A DNA stretch of 6,341 bases, from positions 1-6,341 of the forward strand of contig CAIVTL010000753.1 of the NCBI GenBank assembly GCA_903908785.1, in the 5' to 3' direction. Each line of letters opens with the position of its first letter. The first letter of the stretch is position 1. Made by a program: the position numbers and the translations under genes. Below, in pieces: positions 1 through 5,005 of this stretch. A model generated the notes under the pieces. The model was not told the DNA's origin. It saw nothing but the letters and a program-made list of their open reading frames with translations, and ran no database searches. The DNA comes from Caldifarciminota bacterium. Lineage in GTDB: Bacteria > Hydrothermota > Tepidihabitantia > Tepidihabitantales > Tepidihabitantaceae.

Positions 1-1504
1 AGCGGATGATGTACAGGCCGGCAGGGCAGCGGGCGCCCGAGGCGTTGCGGCCGTCCCAGGACAGGGAACAGGGGCCAGGGGTCAGGGGTCGGGGTGAGGA
101 CAGGACTCGGACGAGGCGGCCGGAGGGGTCAAACACGAAGAGTGAGGAGCCAGGAGTGAGGAGTGAGGAGTTGGAGAAACGGATCGTGGTAGTGCGGGTG
201 AACACCGAGGGTTCAACTGCCAGTTTGGGGTTTAGGGTTTGGAGCTTGGTGTTTCCCTCGGCCACGCCGAGGGGGCTGTTGGTGGAGAACCAGATTTCGC
301 TGCGGCTGTTGCGGGCGTCCTGCCAGATTGAGAAGGCGTTGCCGGCTGAGTCCGCGCCGATGTCAGGGTCTGCCAGGATGCTGCTCGATACGTCGTTGAT
401 GGGTTCGCGCTCGGACCACGAGGCGCCGTGGTCGGAAGAGAAGGCGTAGTAGATTCCGTATTGCCAGCCGACGAGGTCGCAGACCATCAAGGCCGTATGC
501 ACCCGGCCGTCGGCAGACAGGGCAAGCTTGGCACCGTTGTAGTAGGACGAGTAGAGCGTGTCGAGGTCGGTAACCGGCGCGCGCGGGCCCCAGGTGTCGG
601 GCTCGGTATAGAGAGTGCGGGCTTCGGTGATATTCTGGTTGCCGGAGCTCTGGCTGGAGCCGGTGTAGTCGCAGATGATGTGTTCCCGGTCGGCGACGAC
701 GTGAGGCTGGCCGGTGTAGTAGTCGAAGGTGTCGAGCTGCACGCCGAACTCAAACGACTGGCCCATGTCGGTCGAGCGATAGAGGTAAGCGTGCGAGCTG
801 ATGTTGCCGGGCCTGACCCAATAGGGCGCGGTCGCGGCCACGAGGCAGAGACCGGAACCCGGCTGGAATGCCACGTCGGTGTGATAGCAGTCGCTGGGGA
901 CGGTGTCGTCGTCCACGCGCACGCGCGGGCTCCACGTGGCCCCTTCGTCAGTGGAAACCGACGAGAAGATACGCATGTAGCTGTCATGCCTCTGGTTCCA
1001 GGCCGCGAACAGTCTGCCGGCCGAGTCCGCGGCAATCCGGGCCCAGCCAATCATCTGTGCGCTCGAGTTGTCATCGACCCGGGCGGGTGCAGTCCACGTA
1101 GCGCCGCCGTCGCCGGAGCGAACACAGTAGATGTGTCCCGCGCTCCCCGAGGCATCATTCTCAGTATAGACGACATAGATGTCGCCTTCCGAATCGGTTG
1201 TGACGTCGGGATAGCAGGCGAAGAGGCTGCCCCGCCGGATGAGCAGGTCGGAGGCCAGCCAGGTGGTCCCGGCATCGGTGGACTTCTGGAAGGTGATGTC
1301 GGAACGGACTGTAACCATGCCCTGCATCGAATCGTCCTGGATGACGACGTAGACGGGCTGGGTTCCGGGCGATGATGGCCCGACCGTGATTGCGGCGTGG
1401 AAGCAGCCGTAGGCCGCGCGGTTCTCGTGGTCGACCCGGACGTTCGGGAGGAAGCCGGCCAGGGCGGTGGTTGCGGTAAGCAGGCAGACGAGAGTTGGCT
1501 TCAT
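1..1504 (-). CDS. Secreted Asp-box (BNR) repeat protein with FlgD-like C-terminal sorting domain, 3' end outside window
   Basis: The frame is open from the ATG at 1504-1502 to the left edge: 501 codons without a stop. It starts with a signal peptide (MKPTLVCLLT..., probable cleavage after ALA at residue 16). Five Asp-box motifs of the form SxDxGxxW/F lie at residues 75-82, 130-137, 184-191, 244-251 and 356-363, as expected for a beta-propeller of the BNR/sialidase-like fold. The FRIP/YRIP catalytic motif of true sialidases is not seen, so no enzymatic role is assigned. Residues about 429-501 resemble FlgD-Ig or type IX-like C-terminal sorting domains (TTTIRF, LFVFDPSGRLVRVL, LSWDGRNASG, PAGLYIIR); such domains usually direct export or surface attachment. 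The start is backed by a GGAG ribosome site 6 nt upstream and a promoter. Oddly, three heptanucleotide repeat blocks are embedded in the coding sequence of the C-terminal part. Substrate and role are unknown. Confidence 0.88.
   Translation of the reverse strand, partial: MKPTLVCLLTATTALAGFLPNVRVDHENRAAYGCFHAAITVGPSSPGTQPVYVVIQDDSMQGMVTVRSDITFQKSTDAGTTWLASDLLIRRGSLFACYPDVTTDSEGDIYVVYTENDASGSAGHIYCVRSGDGGATWTAPARVDDNSSAQMIGWARIAADSAGRLFAAWNQRHDSYMRIFSSVSTDEGATWSPRVRVDDDTVPSDCYHTDVAFQPGSGLCLVAATAPYWVRPGNISSHAYLYRSTDMGQSFEFGVQLDTFDYYTGQPHVVADREHIICDYTGSSQSSGNQNITEARTLYTEPDTWGPRAPVTDLDTLYSSYYNGAKLALSADGRVHTALMVCDLVGWQYGIYYAFSSDHGASWSEREPINDVSSSILADPDIGADSAGNAFSIWQDARNSRSEIWFSTNSPLGVAEGNTKLQTLNPKLAVEPSVFTRTTTIRFSNSSLLTPGSSLFVFDPSGRLVRVLSSPRPLTPGPCSLSWDGRNASGARCPAGLYIIR
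54..95. repeat. Heptad repeat block, word ACAGGGG, inside coding sequence
   Basis: From 61 to 95 the plus strand reads as five successive 7-mers close to ACAGGGG (ACAGGGA, ACAGGGG, CCAGGGG, TCAGGGG, TCGGGGT), with a weaker unit at 54-60. On the minus strand it encodes residues about 470-482 of the Asp-box protein (SPRPLTPGPCSLS), the loop between the LVRVL strand and the WDGR motif of the sorting domain. No inverted half accompanies it. Confidence 0.8.
136..177. repeat. Heptad repeat block, word TGAGGAG, inside coding sequence
   Basis: Six units in register: CGAAGAG at 136, TGAGGAG at 143, CCAGGAG at 150, TGAGGAG at 157 and at 164, then TTGGAGA at 171. Three units are identical. The block encodes residues about 443-457 (FSNSSLLTPGSSLFV), the hairpin loop between the TTTIRF and VFDPSG strands of the sorting domain. 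Because 7 is not a multiple of 3, the protein shows no short tandem repeat. Confidence 0.88.
223..257. repeat. Heptad repeat block, word GTTTGGG, inside coding sequence
   Basis: Five units in register starting at 223: GTTTGGG, GTTTAGG, GTTTGGA, GCTTGGT, GTTTCCC. It encodes residues about 416-428 (EGNTKLQTLNPKL), the linker between the propeller and the sorting domain. The word differs from the two other blocks in this gene, but the period is the same. Confidence 0.8.
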
Positions 1505-1510
1505 ACAAGT

Positions 1511-1514
1511 CTCC
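1511..1514 (-). promoter_or_regulatory. Ribosome binding site of the Asp-box protein gene
   Basis: The minus strand reads GGAG followed by ACTTGT and then ATG. The 6-nt spacing fixes the start at 1504. Confidence 0.7.
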
Positions 1515-1526
1515 AGTGGTTGAGTG

Positions 1527-1554
1527 ACTATGCCGCGCGGCCGGCGGAAGTCAA
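1527..1554 (-). promoter_or_regulatory. Candidate sigma70-type promoter of the Asp-box protein gene
   Basis: On the minus strand, TTGACT (-35, positions 1554-1549, 5/6 match to TTGACA) is followed after 16 bp by CATAGT (-10, positions 1532-1527, 4/6 match to TATAAT). Transcription would begin near 1520, giving a leader of about 15 nt that still holds the GGAG site. The 16-bp spacing matches the korD promoter in this window. Confidence 0.5.
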
Positions 1555-1596
1555 GGACGGCGGACGGGACACGGAAGCACACGGACGGGGGCGGAG
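1555..1596. repeat. Weak heptad-like stretch upstream of the Asp-box gene
   Basis: GGACGGC, GGACGGG and, three units later, GGACGGG again fall on one 7-bp register (1555, 1562, 1583), with ACACGGA and AGCACAC between. The pattern is much looser than the other blocks and may be chance in GC-rich DNA. It fills most of the gap between the korC stop and the Asp-box promoter. No hairpin followed by a T-run was found here, so the end of the kor transcript is not marked. Confidence 0.35.
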
Positions 1597-1634
1597 AAAA
1601 CGGGCTTTGTGGCTCGGGATTTGGGGGCGCGGGG

Positions 1635-2180
1635 CTATTTGGACGCGGCGAGTTGCTGCTCGCCGAGGGTGAAGCCCTGCTCGAAGGCGTCGATGTTCTT
1701 CTGGAGCAGGCGGTCGGGCACGGTGCCGGGGATGGCGTCAATCAGGGCCTGTTTGGGCACCAGCTTGGTGATGGCGACGATGAAGCCGATCATCACGAAG
1801 TTCGCATACAGGCGGTTGCCCAGCTTCTCGGCGATTCGGGTGGCCGGGATGGCGTACTGCCGGATGCTGTCCCGCACTTCGTGCGGCTTCACCAGGTCTT
1901 CTTCGAGCAGCAGGATGCCGTCTTGCTTCAGCTCGGGCTCGAATTTGTCGTAGGCTTCCTGTGACATGGCAATCAGGATTTCCGGGGCCACGAGATAGGG
2001 GTAAAGGATTTCGGTCTCCGACACGACCAACTGAGCCGAGCAGGCGCCGCCGCGCGCTTCGGGGCCGAAGCTCTGGGTCATGCAGGCGCTCTTGTTGTCG
2101 TTGAGTGCGGCCGCCTTGCCGAGAATCATCCCGATGCGGATGATGCCCTGCCCGCCGAAGCCCGATATCTTTATATCCAT
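1635..2180 (-). CDS. korC: 2-oxoacid (2-oxoglutarate):ferredoxin oxidoreductase, gamma subunit
   Basis: A 181-residue protein of the usual length for a stand-alone gamma subunit. The N-terminal GFGGQGI glycine-rich motif (residues 7-13) and the QSFGPEARGG segment are hallmarks of the pyruvate/ketoisovalerate oxidoreductase gamma family, whose domain lies near the TPP and CoA sites of the alpha/beta core. It is the last gene of the operon. The ATG at 2180 is the right start because the conserved MDIKISGFGGQG begins there. No Shine-Dalgarno is visible before it, and the dyad heptad element ends only about 10 nt upstream, so translation may depend on coupling or on that structure. The function of the family is sure. 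The exact 2-oxoacid cannot be read from this subunit. Confidence 0.92.
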   Translation of the reverse strand: MDIKISGFGGQGIIRIGMILGKAAALNDNKSACMTQSFGPEARGGACSAQLVVSETEILYPYLVAPEILIAMSQEAYDKFEPELKQDGILLLEEDLVKPHEVRDSIRQYAIPATRIAEKLGNRLYANFVMIGFIVAITKLVPKQALIDAIPGTVPDRLLQKNIDAFEQGFTLGEQQLAASK

Positions 2181-2190
2181 GGTCAGCGAG

Positions 2191-2278
2191 CGAAGCTAGA
2201 AGCTAGAGGCCAGAGCGCAGAAGCCAGATTGTCCGGACACTCTGAGTTCTGTGTTCTAGGTTCTAGCATCTGACTTCG
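2191..2278. repeat. Dyad-symmetric heptad element between korB and korC
   Basis: Six 7-mers of the pattern AGAnnnn (first unit CGAAGCT at 2191) lead into a CCGG centre at 2233-2236, and six 7-mers of the pattern nnnnTCT lead out, ending at 2278. Each of the five AGA triplets (2198, 2205, 2212, 2219, 2226) has its TCT partner at the mirrored position, and the outer CGAAG (2191) pairs with CTTCG (2274). The core TGTCCGGACA (2230-2239) is a perfect palindrome. As RNA it would form a long, periodically interrupted hairpin. The korB stop codon TAG (2258-2256) lies inside the right arm, so the last residues of KorB are encoded by the element. No T-run follows, so it does not look like an intrinsic terminator. 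Confidence 0.87.
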
Positions 2279-3185
2279 TCCTTCCCGAATCTGCGCCCGG
2301 GTCCATCGGGCCGACGTAGGGCACGAACTTCGCGCCCAGTGTCTTCTTCATCTGGGCGTCCATCGCGTCGAGGTAGGTCGGCTCATCCTTCTGTACGAAC
2401 TTGCCGACGATGATGTCCTGCTGGAACTTGATGTCGCACTCGCGCGTGCTCGCGAAGTTCTTGGTGATGGAATGGTCGTGGTAGAACTTCATCAGGTCGA
2501 GGCCGGACCCGAGCCGGTTGCGCCGGGCGTAGACGGTCGGGCAGGGGGAGATGACCTCGATGAACGAGAAACCGCGGTGGAGCATGGCTTCCTTGATGGA
2601 AATCGTCAACTGGCGGACGTGGAGCGCGGTCCAGCGGGCGACGTAGGTCGCGCCGCAGGAGTCAACGAGGAACGGGATGTTGAACGGCCGCTCGAAGGCA
2701 CCGTACGGCGTCGTGGTCGCAAACGCGCCCTGGGGCGTGGACGGAGCGGCCTGTCCGCCGGTCATGGCGTAGTTGAAGTTGTTCACGCAGATGACGGTCA
2801 TGTCCATGTTACGGCGGGCCGCATGGATGAGGTGGTTGCCGCCGATGGAAACGAGGTCGCCGTCGCCGGAGATGAGGCAGACCTTGAGGCGCGGGTTCGC
2901 TACCTTCAGGCCGGTCGCATAGGGGATGGCGCGGCCGTGGGTGGTGTGAAACGAGTCGAACTTCAGGTACCCGGCGGCGCGGCCGGTGCAGCCGATGCCG
3001 GACACGACGACGATATCTTCGCGCGGGATGGTGCTCTCCTCGACCGCGGCGATGAAAGCGGTAAGGCAGGTGCCGAGTCCGCAGGTCGAGCACCAGATGT
3101 GCGGCATCCGGTCCATCCGGAGGAAGTCTTCCATCGGGTGGTGTTCGGCCGTGCCGCGGCCGACAATCAGTTGGTTGGGGTTCAT
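2256..3185 (-). CDS. korB: 2-oxoacid (2-oxoglutarate):ferredoxin oxidoreductase, beta subunit
   Basis: This subunit binds thiamine diphosphate and usually one [4Fe-4S] cluster. From the ATG at 3185 it has 309 residues. Visible landmarks are WCSTCG (Cys32, Cys35), GIGCTG (Cys66), SPCP (Cys215), HGR (83-85), GDGD (107-110) and the Asn-Asn pair (135-136) before NYAMTGGQ. CxxC followed by Cys about 30 residues on and another about 150 further is the cluster pattern known in this family; GDG...NN is the TPP-Mg motif. An alternative ATG at 3230 would add 15 residues (MQEFELRASDFGLVL) encoded wholly by the upstream heptad element; 3185 is preferred because nothing in the family needs that extension, though 3230 has an AAGGA about 10 nt upstream and 3185 has no clear ribosome site. 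The C-terminal tail (TKSDART) is encoded by the next heptad element. Confidence 0.93.
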   Translation of the reverse strand: MNPNQLIVGRGTAEHHPMEDFLRMDRMPHIWCSTCGLGTCLTAFIAAVEESTIPREDIVVVSGIGCTGRAAGYLKFDSFHTTHGRAIPYATGLKVANPRLKVCLISGDGDLVSIGGNHLIHAARRNMDMTVICVNNFNYAMTGGQAAPSTPQGAFATTTPYGAFERPFNIPFLVDSCGATYVARWTALHVRQLTISIKEAMLHRGFSFIEVISPCPTVYARRNRLGSGLDLMKFYHDHSITKNFASTRECDIKFQQDIIVGKFVQKDEPTYLDAMDAQMKKTLGAKFVPYVGPMDPGADSGRTKSDART

Positions 3186-3191
3186 GAGGAC

Positions 3192-3263
3192 AAGTCCGAA
3201 GTCCGAAGCTCGAAGCTCGAATTCCTGCATTCGTCATTCGTCCTTCGGACTTCGAGCTTCATT
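3192..3263. repeat. Dyad-symmetric heptad element between korA and korB
   Basis: The left arm is a run of five 7-mers (AAGTCCG at 3192 and 3199, AAGCTCG at 3206 and 3213, AATTCCT at 3220). The right arm is five 7-mers (ATTCGTC at 3229 and 3236, CTTCGGA at 3243, CTTCGAG at 3250, CTTCATT at 3257). CGAAGTCCGAAG (3197-3208) is a perfect 12-bp inverted repeat of CTTCGGACTTCG (3243-3254). Four CGAA tetramers on the left mirror four TTCG tetramers on the right around 3225.5, leaving a TCCTGC loop. The korA stop TGA (3261-3259) sits in the outer right heptad, and a possible korB start (3230) is near the centre. Confidence 0.9.
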
Positions 3264-4419
3264 TGGCTCCTTCGAGAATGGCTTTGAGAATGTCGTTCGG
3301 GTCGTGGACCCAGCCGCCGCAGTGGGGCACAAGCAGGGTCTTGCACTTGCCGCCGGCGGCCCGTTCCATTTCGCGGTACATTTGCCCCATGTTGAGTTCC
3401 GGCATCACCAGGCACTTCACGTCGCCCGCCAGTTCGCGGATTCTCTTCTCCGGGAACGGCCAGACTGTGATGAGCCGCAGGAACCCGACCTTGATGCCCT
3501 GCTTGCGGGCGTCGGTAATCGCCTTGGTGGCGACGCGCGCGCTGATGCCGTACGCCACGACTACGACATCCGCGCCTTTCACCTGCTCTTCCTTGACTAT
3601 CATCAGGTCGTCGGCGTTGTTGCGAATCTTGTCCACGAGTCGCGAGACGCAGAGGTGCTGGCACTCGGCGGTGATGATGGGGTAGCCGCGTTCGTCATGG
3701 GTCAGCCCGGTAATGTGAAACCGGTGGTCGTCGCCGGCGCGGACCATCGGCGGAACGCCGTCCTTGTCCGGCAGATACGGCTGGTACTTGTCTTTCGGGC
3801 CGCGATACCAGCGCCGGGGCCAGACGTCGATCGTGTCCGCCTCGGGGATTACGACCTTCTCGGTCATGTGGCCGACGCACTCGTCCATCATGAACATGAC
3901 CGGGACGCGATACTTCTCCGACAGGTTGAAGCAGGTGACGGTCAGGTCGAAACATTCCTGCGGGGAAGAGGGCGAAAGGGCGATTATCTCGTAGTCGCCG
4001 TGGGAGCCCCAGCGTGCCTGCATCATGTCCTGCTGGCCGGTCAGCGTCGGCAGGCCGGTCGAAGGCCCGCCCCGCTGGACGTTCACGACGACGCAGGGGG
4101 TCTCGGTCATCACGCCGAGGCCGATGTTCTCCATCATCAGCGAGAAGCCGGGGCCGGAGGTGACGGTCATGGCCCGGGCGCCGCCCCAGGCCGCGCCGAG
4201 CACGGCCGCGATTGAGGCCAGTTCATCCTCCATCTGGATGAACGTGCCGCCGATTTTCGGGAACCGCTCAGCCAGCCGTTCCGCGACCTCGGTGGAAGGA
4301 GTTATCGGGTAGCCGGCGATGAACCGACACCCGGCGGCGATTGCGCCTTCGGCGCAGGCGTGGTCGCCGTCGAGATAGTGGGCGCCGGTCAGGACCGGGC
4401 CGCGCTTCGGTTTGCTCAC
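3259..4419 (-). CDS. korA: 2-oxoacid (2-oxoglutarate):ferredoxin oxidoreductase, alpha subunit
   Basis: A 386-residue protein, the usual size for a separate alpha subunit without a fused gamma domain. Conserved blocks in order are YPITPSTE (37-44), MEDE (63-66), TSGPGFSLM (87-95) and QRGGPSTGLPT (115-125), which line the TPP pyrophosphate and substrate site in the family. The start is taken as GTG at 4419-4417, whose GTGA overlaps the korD stop by 4 bp. A GAGG site lies 7 nt upstream (4430-4427), and the family homology begins a few residues later (PVLTGAHYLDGDHACAEGA). The frame stays open further upstream to 4587, but that stretch is only korD read in another frame. The overlap implies translational coupling with korD. 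The stop codon lies in the korA-korB heptad element. 2-Oxoglutarate is favoured as substrate from the delta-alpha-beta-gamma gene order; a branched-chain 2-oxoacid remains possible. Confidence 0.93.
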   Translation of the reverse strand: MSKPKRGPVLTGAHYLDGDHACAEGAIAAGCRFIAGYPITPSTEVAERLAERFPKIGGTFIQMEDELASIAAVLGAAWGGARAMTVTSGPGFSLMMENIGLGVMTETPCVVVNVQRGGPSTGLPTLTGQQDMMQARWGSHGDYEIIALSPSSPQECFDLTVTCFNLSEKYRVPVMFMMDECVGHMTEKVVIPEADTIDVWPRRWYRGPKDKYQPYLPDKDGVPPMVRAGDDHRFHITGLTHDERGYPIITAECQHLCVSRLVDKIRNNADDLMIVKEEQVKGADVVVVAYGISARVATKAITDARKQGIKVGFLRLITVWPFPEKRIRELAGDVKCLVMPELNMGQMYREMERAAGGKCKTLLVPHCGGWVHDPNDILKAILEGAK

Positions 4420-4694
4420 TTTGTCGCCTCGACTTCCTGTTCGTCCAGAGTGTTCCAGATAGCGAACTCGGGGCAGAGCGCCTCGCACAGGCGGCAATTC
4501 ACGCACTGCTCCGGATGCGCCACGACCGGCGGGTGGTAGCCTTTGCGGTTGAACTCGTCCGACACTTCCAAGACCTGGCGCGGGCAATAGGCGATGCAGA
4601 ATCCGCAGCCCTTGCAGCGCTCGAATATGACGTGAACGTTGCCGTGCGGGGCTCGCTTTCGCTCAGCATCCAGAGGTTTGCGCCAGTACTTCAT
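4416..4694 (-). CDS. korD: 2-oxoacid (2-oxoglutarate):ferredoxin oxidoreductase, delta subunit (2[4Fe-4S] ferredoxin)
   Basis: A 92-residue ferredoxin-like protein with two CxxCxxCxxxCP motifs: Cys27, 30, 33, 37 and Cys64, 67, 70, 74. Together these bind two [4Fe-4S] clusters that carry electrons between the catalytic core and soluble ferredoxin. It is the first gene of the operon and overlaps korA by 4 bp. The start is the ATG at 4694-4692 (MKYWRKPLD). The frame could be extended to a TTG at 4712, but that TTG overlaps the -10 hexamer of the promoter, so it cannot be used. No Shine-Dalgarno is seen. With the promoter so close, the mRNA leader would be only about 10 nt, so translation may be nearly leaderless. 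Confidence 0.93.
   Translation of the reverse strand: MKYWRKPLDAERKRAPHGNVHVIFERCKGCGFCIAYCPRQVLEVSDEFNRKGYHPPVVAHPEQCVNCRLCEALCPEFAIWNTLDEQEVEATK
4427..4430 (-). promoter_or_regulatory. Ribosome binding site of korA, inside korD
   Basis: The minus strand reads GAGG, then 7 nt, then GTG. It selects the GTG at 4419 as the korA start, where no nearby in-frame ATG exists. Confidence 0.65.
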
Positions 4695-4711
4695 TGCAGG
4701 TAAGGACGGCA

Positions 4712-4739
4712 ATTATAGACGGTAGCCCCGAACGGTCAA
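4712..4739 (-). promoter_or_regulatory. Sigma70-type promoter of the korDABC operon
   Basis: The minus strand has TTGACC (-35, positions 4739-4734, 5/6 match), 16 bp, then a perfect TATAAT (-10, positions 4717-4712). Transcription should start near 4705, only about 10 nt before the korD ATG. It is the best promoter match in the window. Confidence 0.8.
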
Positions 4740-4748
4740 GGATTATTG

Positions 4749-4865
4749 CCGGTCCGGAAATCGGGAACAGGGAATCATGAGTCGAGAGTCGGGAGTGGTG
4801 GAATCCGAATCCGGCTCTCACTTCACTATTCCCCACGTGTTCCCCCATGTCGGATTTCGGACCGC
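4749..4865. repeat. Long imperfect hairpin with heptad-periodic arms in the divergent region
   Basis: The outer stem pairs CGGTCCG (4750-4756) with CGGACCG (4858-4864), then AAATC (4758-4762) with GATTT (4853-4857), with one bulged base. Further in, GGGAACA (4763) pairs with TGTTCCC (4838), GGGAAT (4770) with ATTCCC (4828), and GAGAG (4784) with CTCTC (4815). The left arm runs in 7-mers: GGGAACA, GGGAATC, ATGAGTC, GAGAGTC, GGGAGTG, GTGGAAT from 4763 to 4804. The right arm is more degenerate and contains bulges. It resembles the two dyad elements in the kor operon but is more worn. Confidence 0.72.
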
Positions 4866-4882
4866 CGGTTCAAATGAACGGC

Positions 4883-4910
4883 TGGACAGGAGCACGAGTT
4901 TCGGTAAGAT
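4883..4910 (+). promoter_or_regulatory. Candidate promoter of the lipoprotein gene
   Basis: TGGACA (-35, 4883-4888, 5/6 match) is followed after 16 bp by TAAGAT (-10, 4905-4910, 4/6 match). Transcription would start near 4917, giving a leader of about 90 nt. The match is moderate, but the spacing equals that of the other two promoters here. Confidence 0.42.
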
Positions 4911-4922
4911 AGCACTGTGCTA
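4910..4922. promoter_or_regulatory. Short perfect palindrome at the lipoprotein promoter, possible operator
   Basis: TAGCAC-T-GTGCTA is a perfect 6+1+6 inverted repeat. It starts on the last base of the candidate -10 box and covers the expected transcription start, a position where a repressor could act. It could also be chance. Confidence 0.3.
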
Positions 4923-4994
4923 CTGGCTGGTTGCCGCCTGTCCGATACCCGCACGGAATCCCCGTTTACTTTAAGACTCAATCCGGCTTTTCTC

Positions 4995-5000
4995 AGGAGG
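4995..5000 (+). promoter_or_regulatory. Ribosome binding site of the lipoprotein gene
   Basis: A full AGGAGG lies 5 nt before the ATG at 5006 and fixes that start. It is the strongest ribosome site in the window. Confidence 0.85.
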
Positions 5001-5005
5001 ATAAC

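Larger units (their letters stand above)
4695..5005. other. Divergent intergenic region between korD and the lipoprotein gene
   Basis: About 310 bp with no supported gene. It holds the korD promoter at its left end, a long imperfect heptad hairpin in the middle (4749-4865), and on the right a candidate promoter, a short palindrome and a strong ribosome site for the lipoprotein gene. Both genes are read outward, so no transcript from inside the window is expected to end here. Confidence 0.85.

Noticed and set aside
223..257. GTTTAGG/GTTTGGG units resembling the plant telomere heptamer TTTAGGG
   Set aside because: Only one unit matches exactly, the block lies inside a bacterial coding frame, and neighbouring blocks use other words with the same period.
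54..257. CRISPR array in the repeat-rich segment
   Set aside because: Units are 7 bp, contiguous and without spacers.
428..1375. Plus-strand open frame of 315 codons
   Set aside because: It is the complement of the Asp-box protein, whose minus-strand frame has a signal peptide and five Asp-box motifs.
1..1504. Calling the Asp-box protein a sialidase
   Set aside because: Asp boxes occur in many non-enzymatic propellers; the FRIP/YRIP motif and a clear arginine triad were not found.
2191..2278. Intrinsic terminator between korB and korC
   Set aside because: The stem is long and interrupted, no T-run follows in the direction of transcription, and korC belongs to the same complex and must be transcribed.
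4416..4712. TTG at 4712 as the korD start
   Set aside because: It overlaps the TATAAT box, so it would lie upstream of the transcript start.
4749..4865. Terminator or small RNA gene in the divergent region
   Set aside because: No gene converges on it, no T-run flanks it, and no promoter pointing into it was found.
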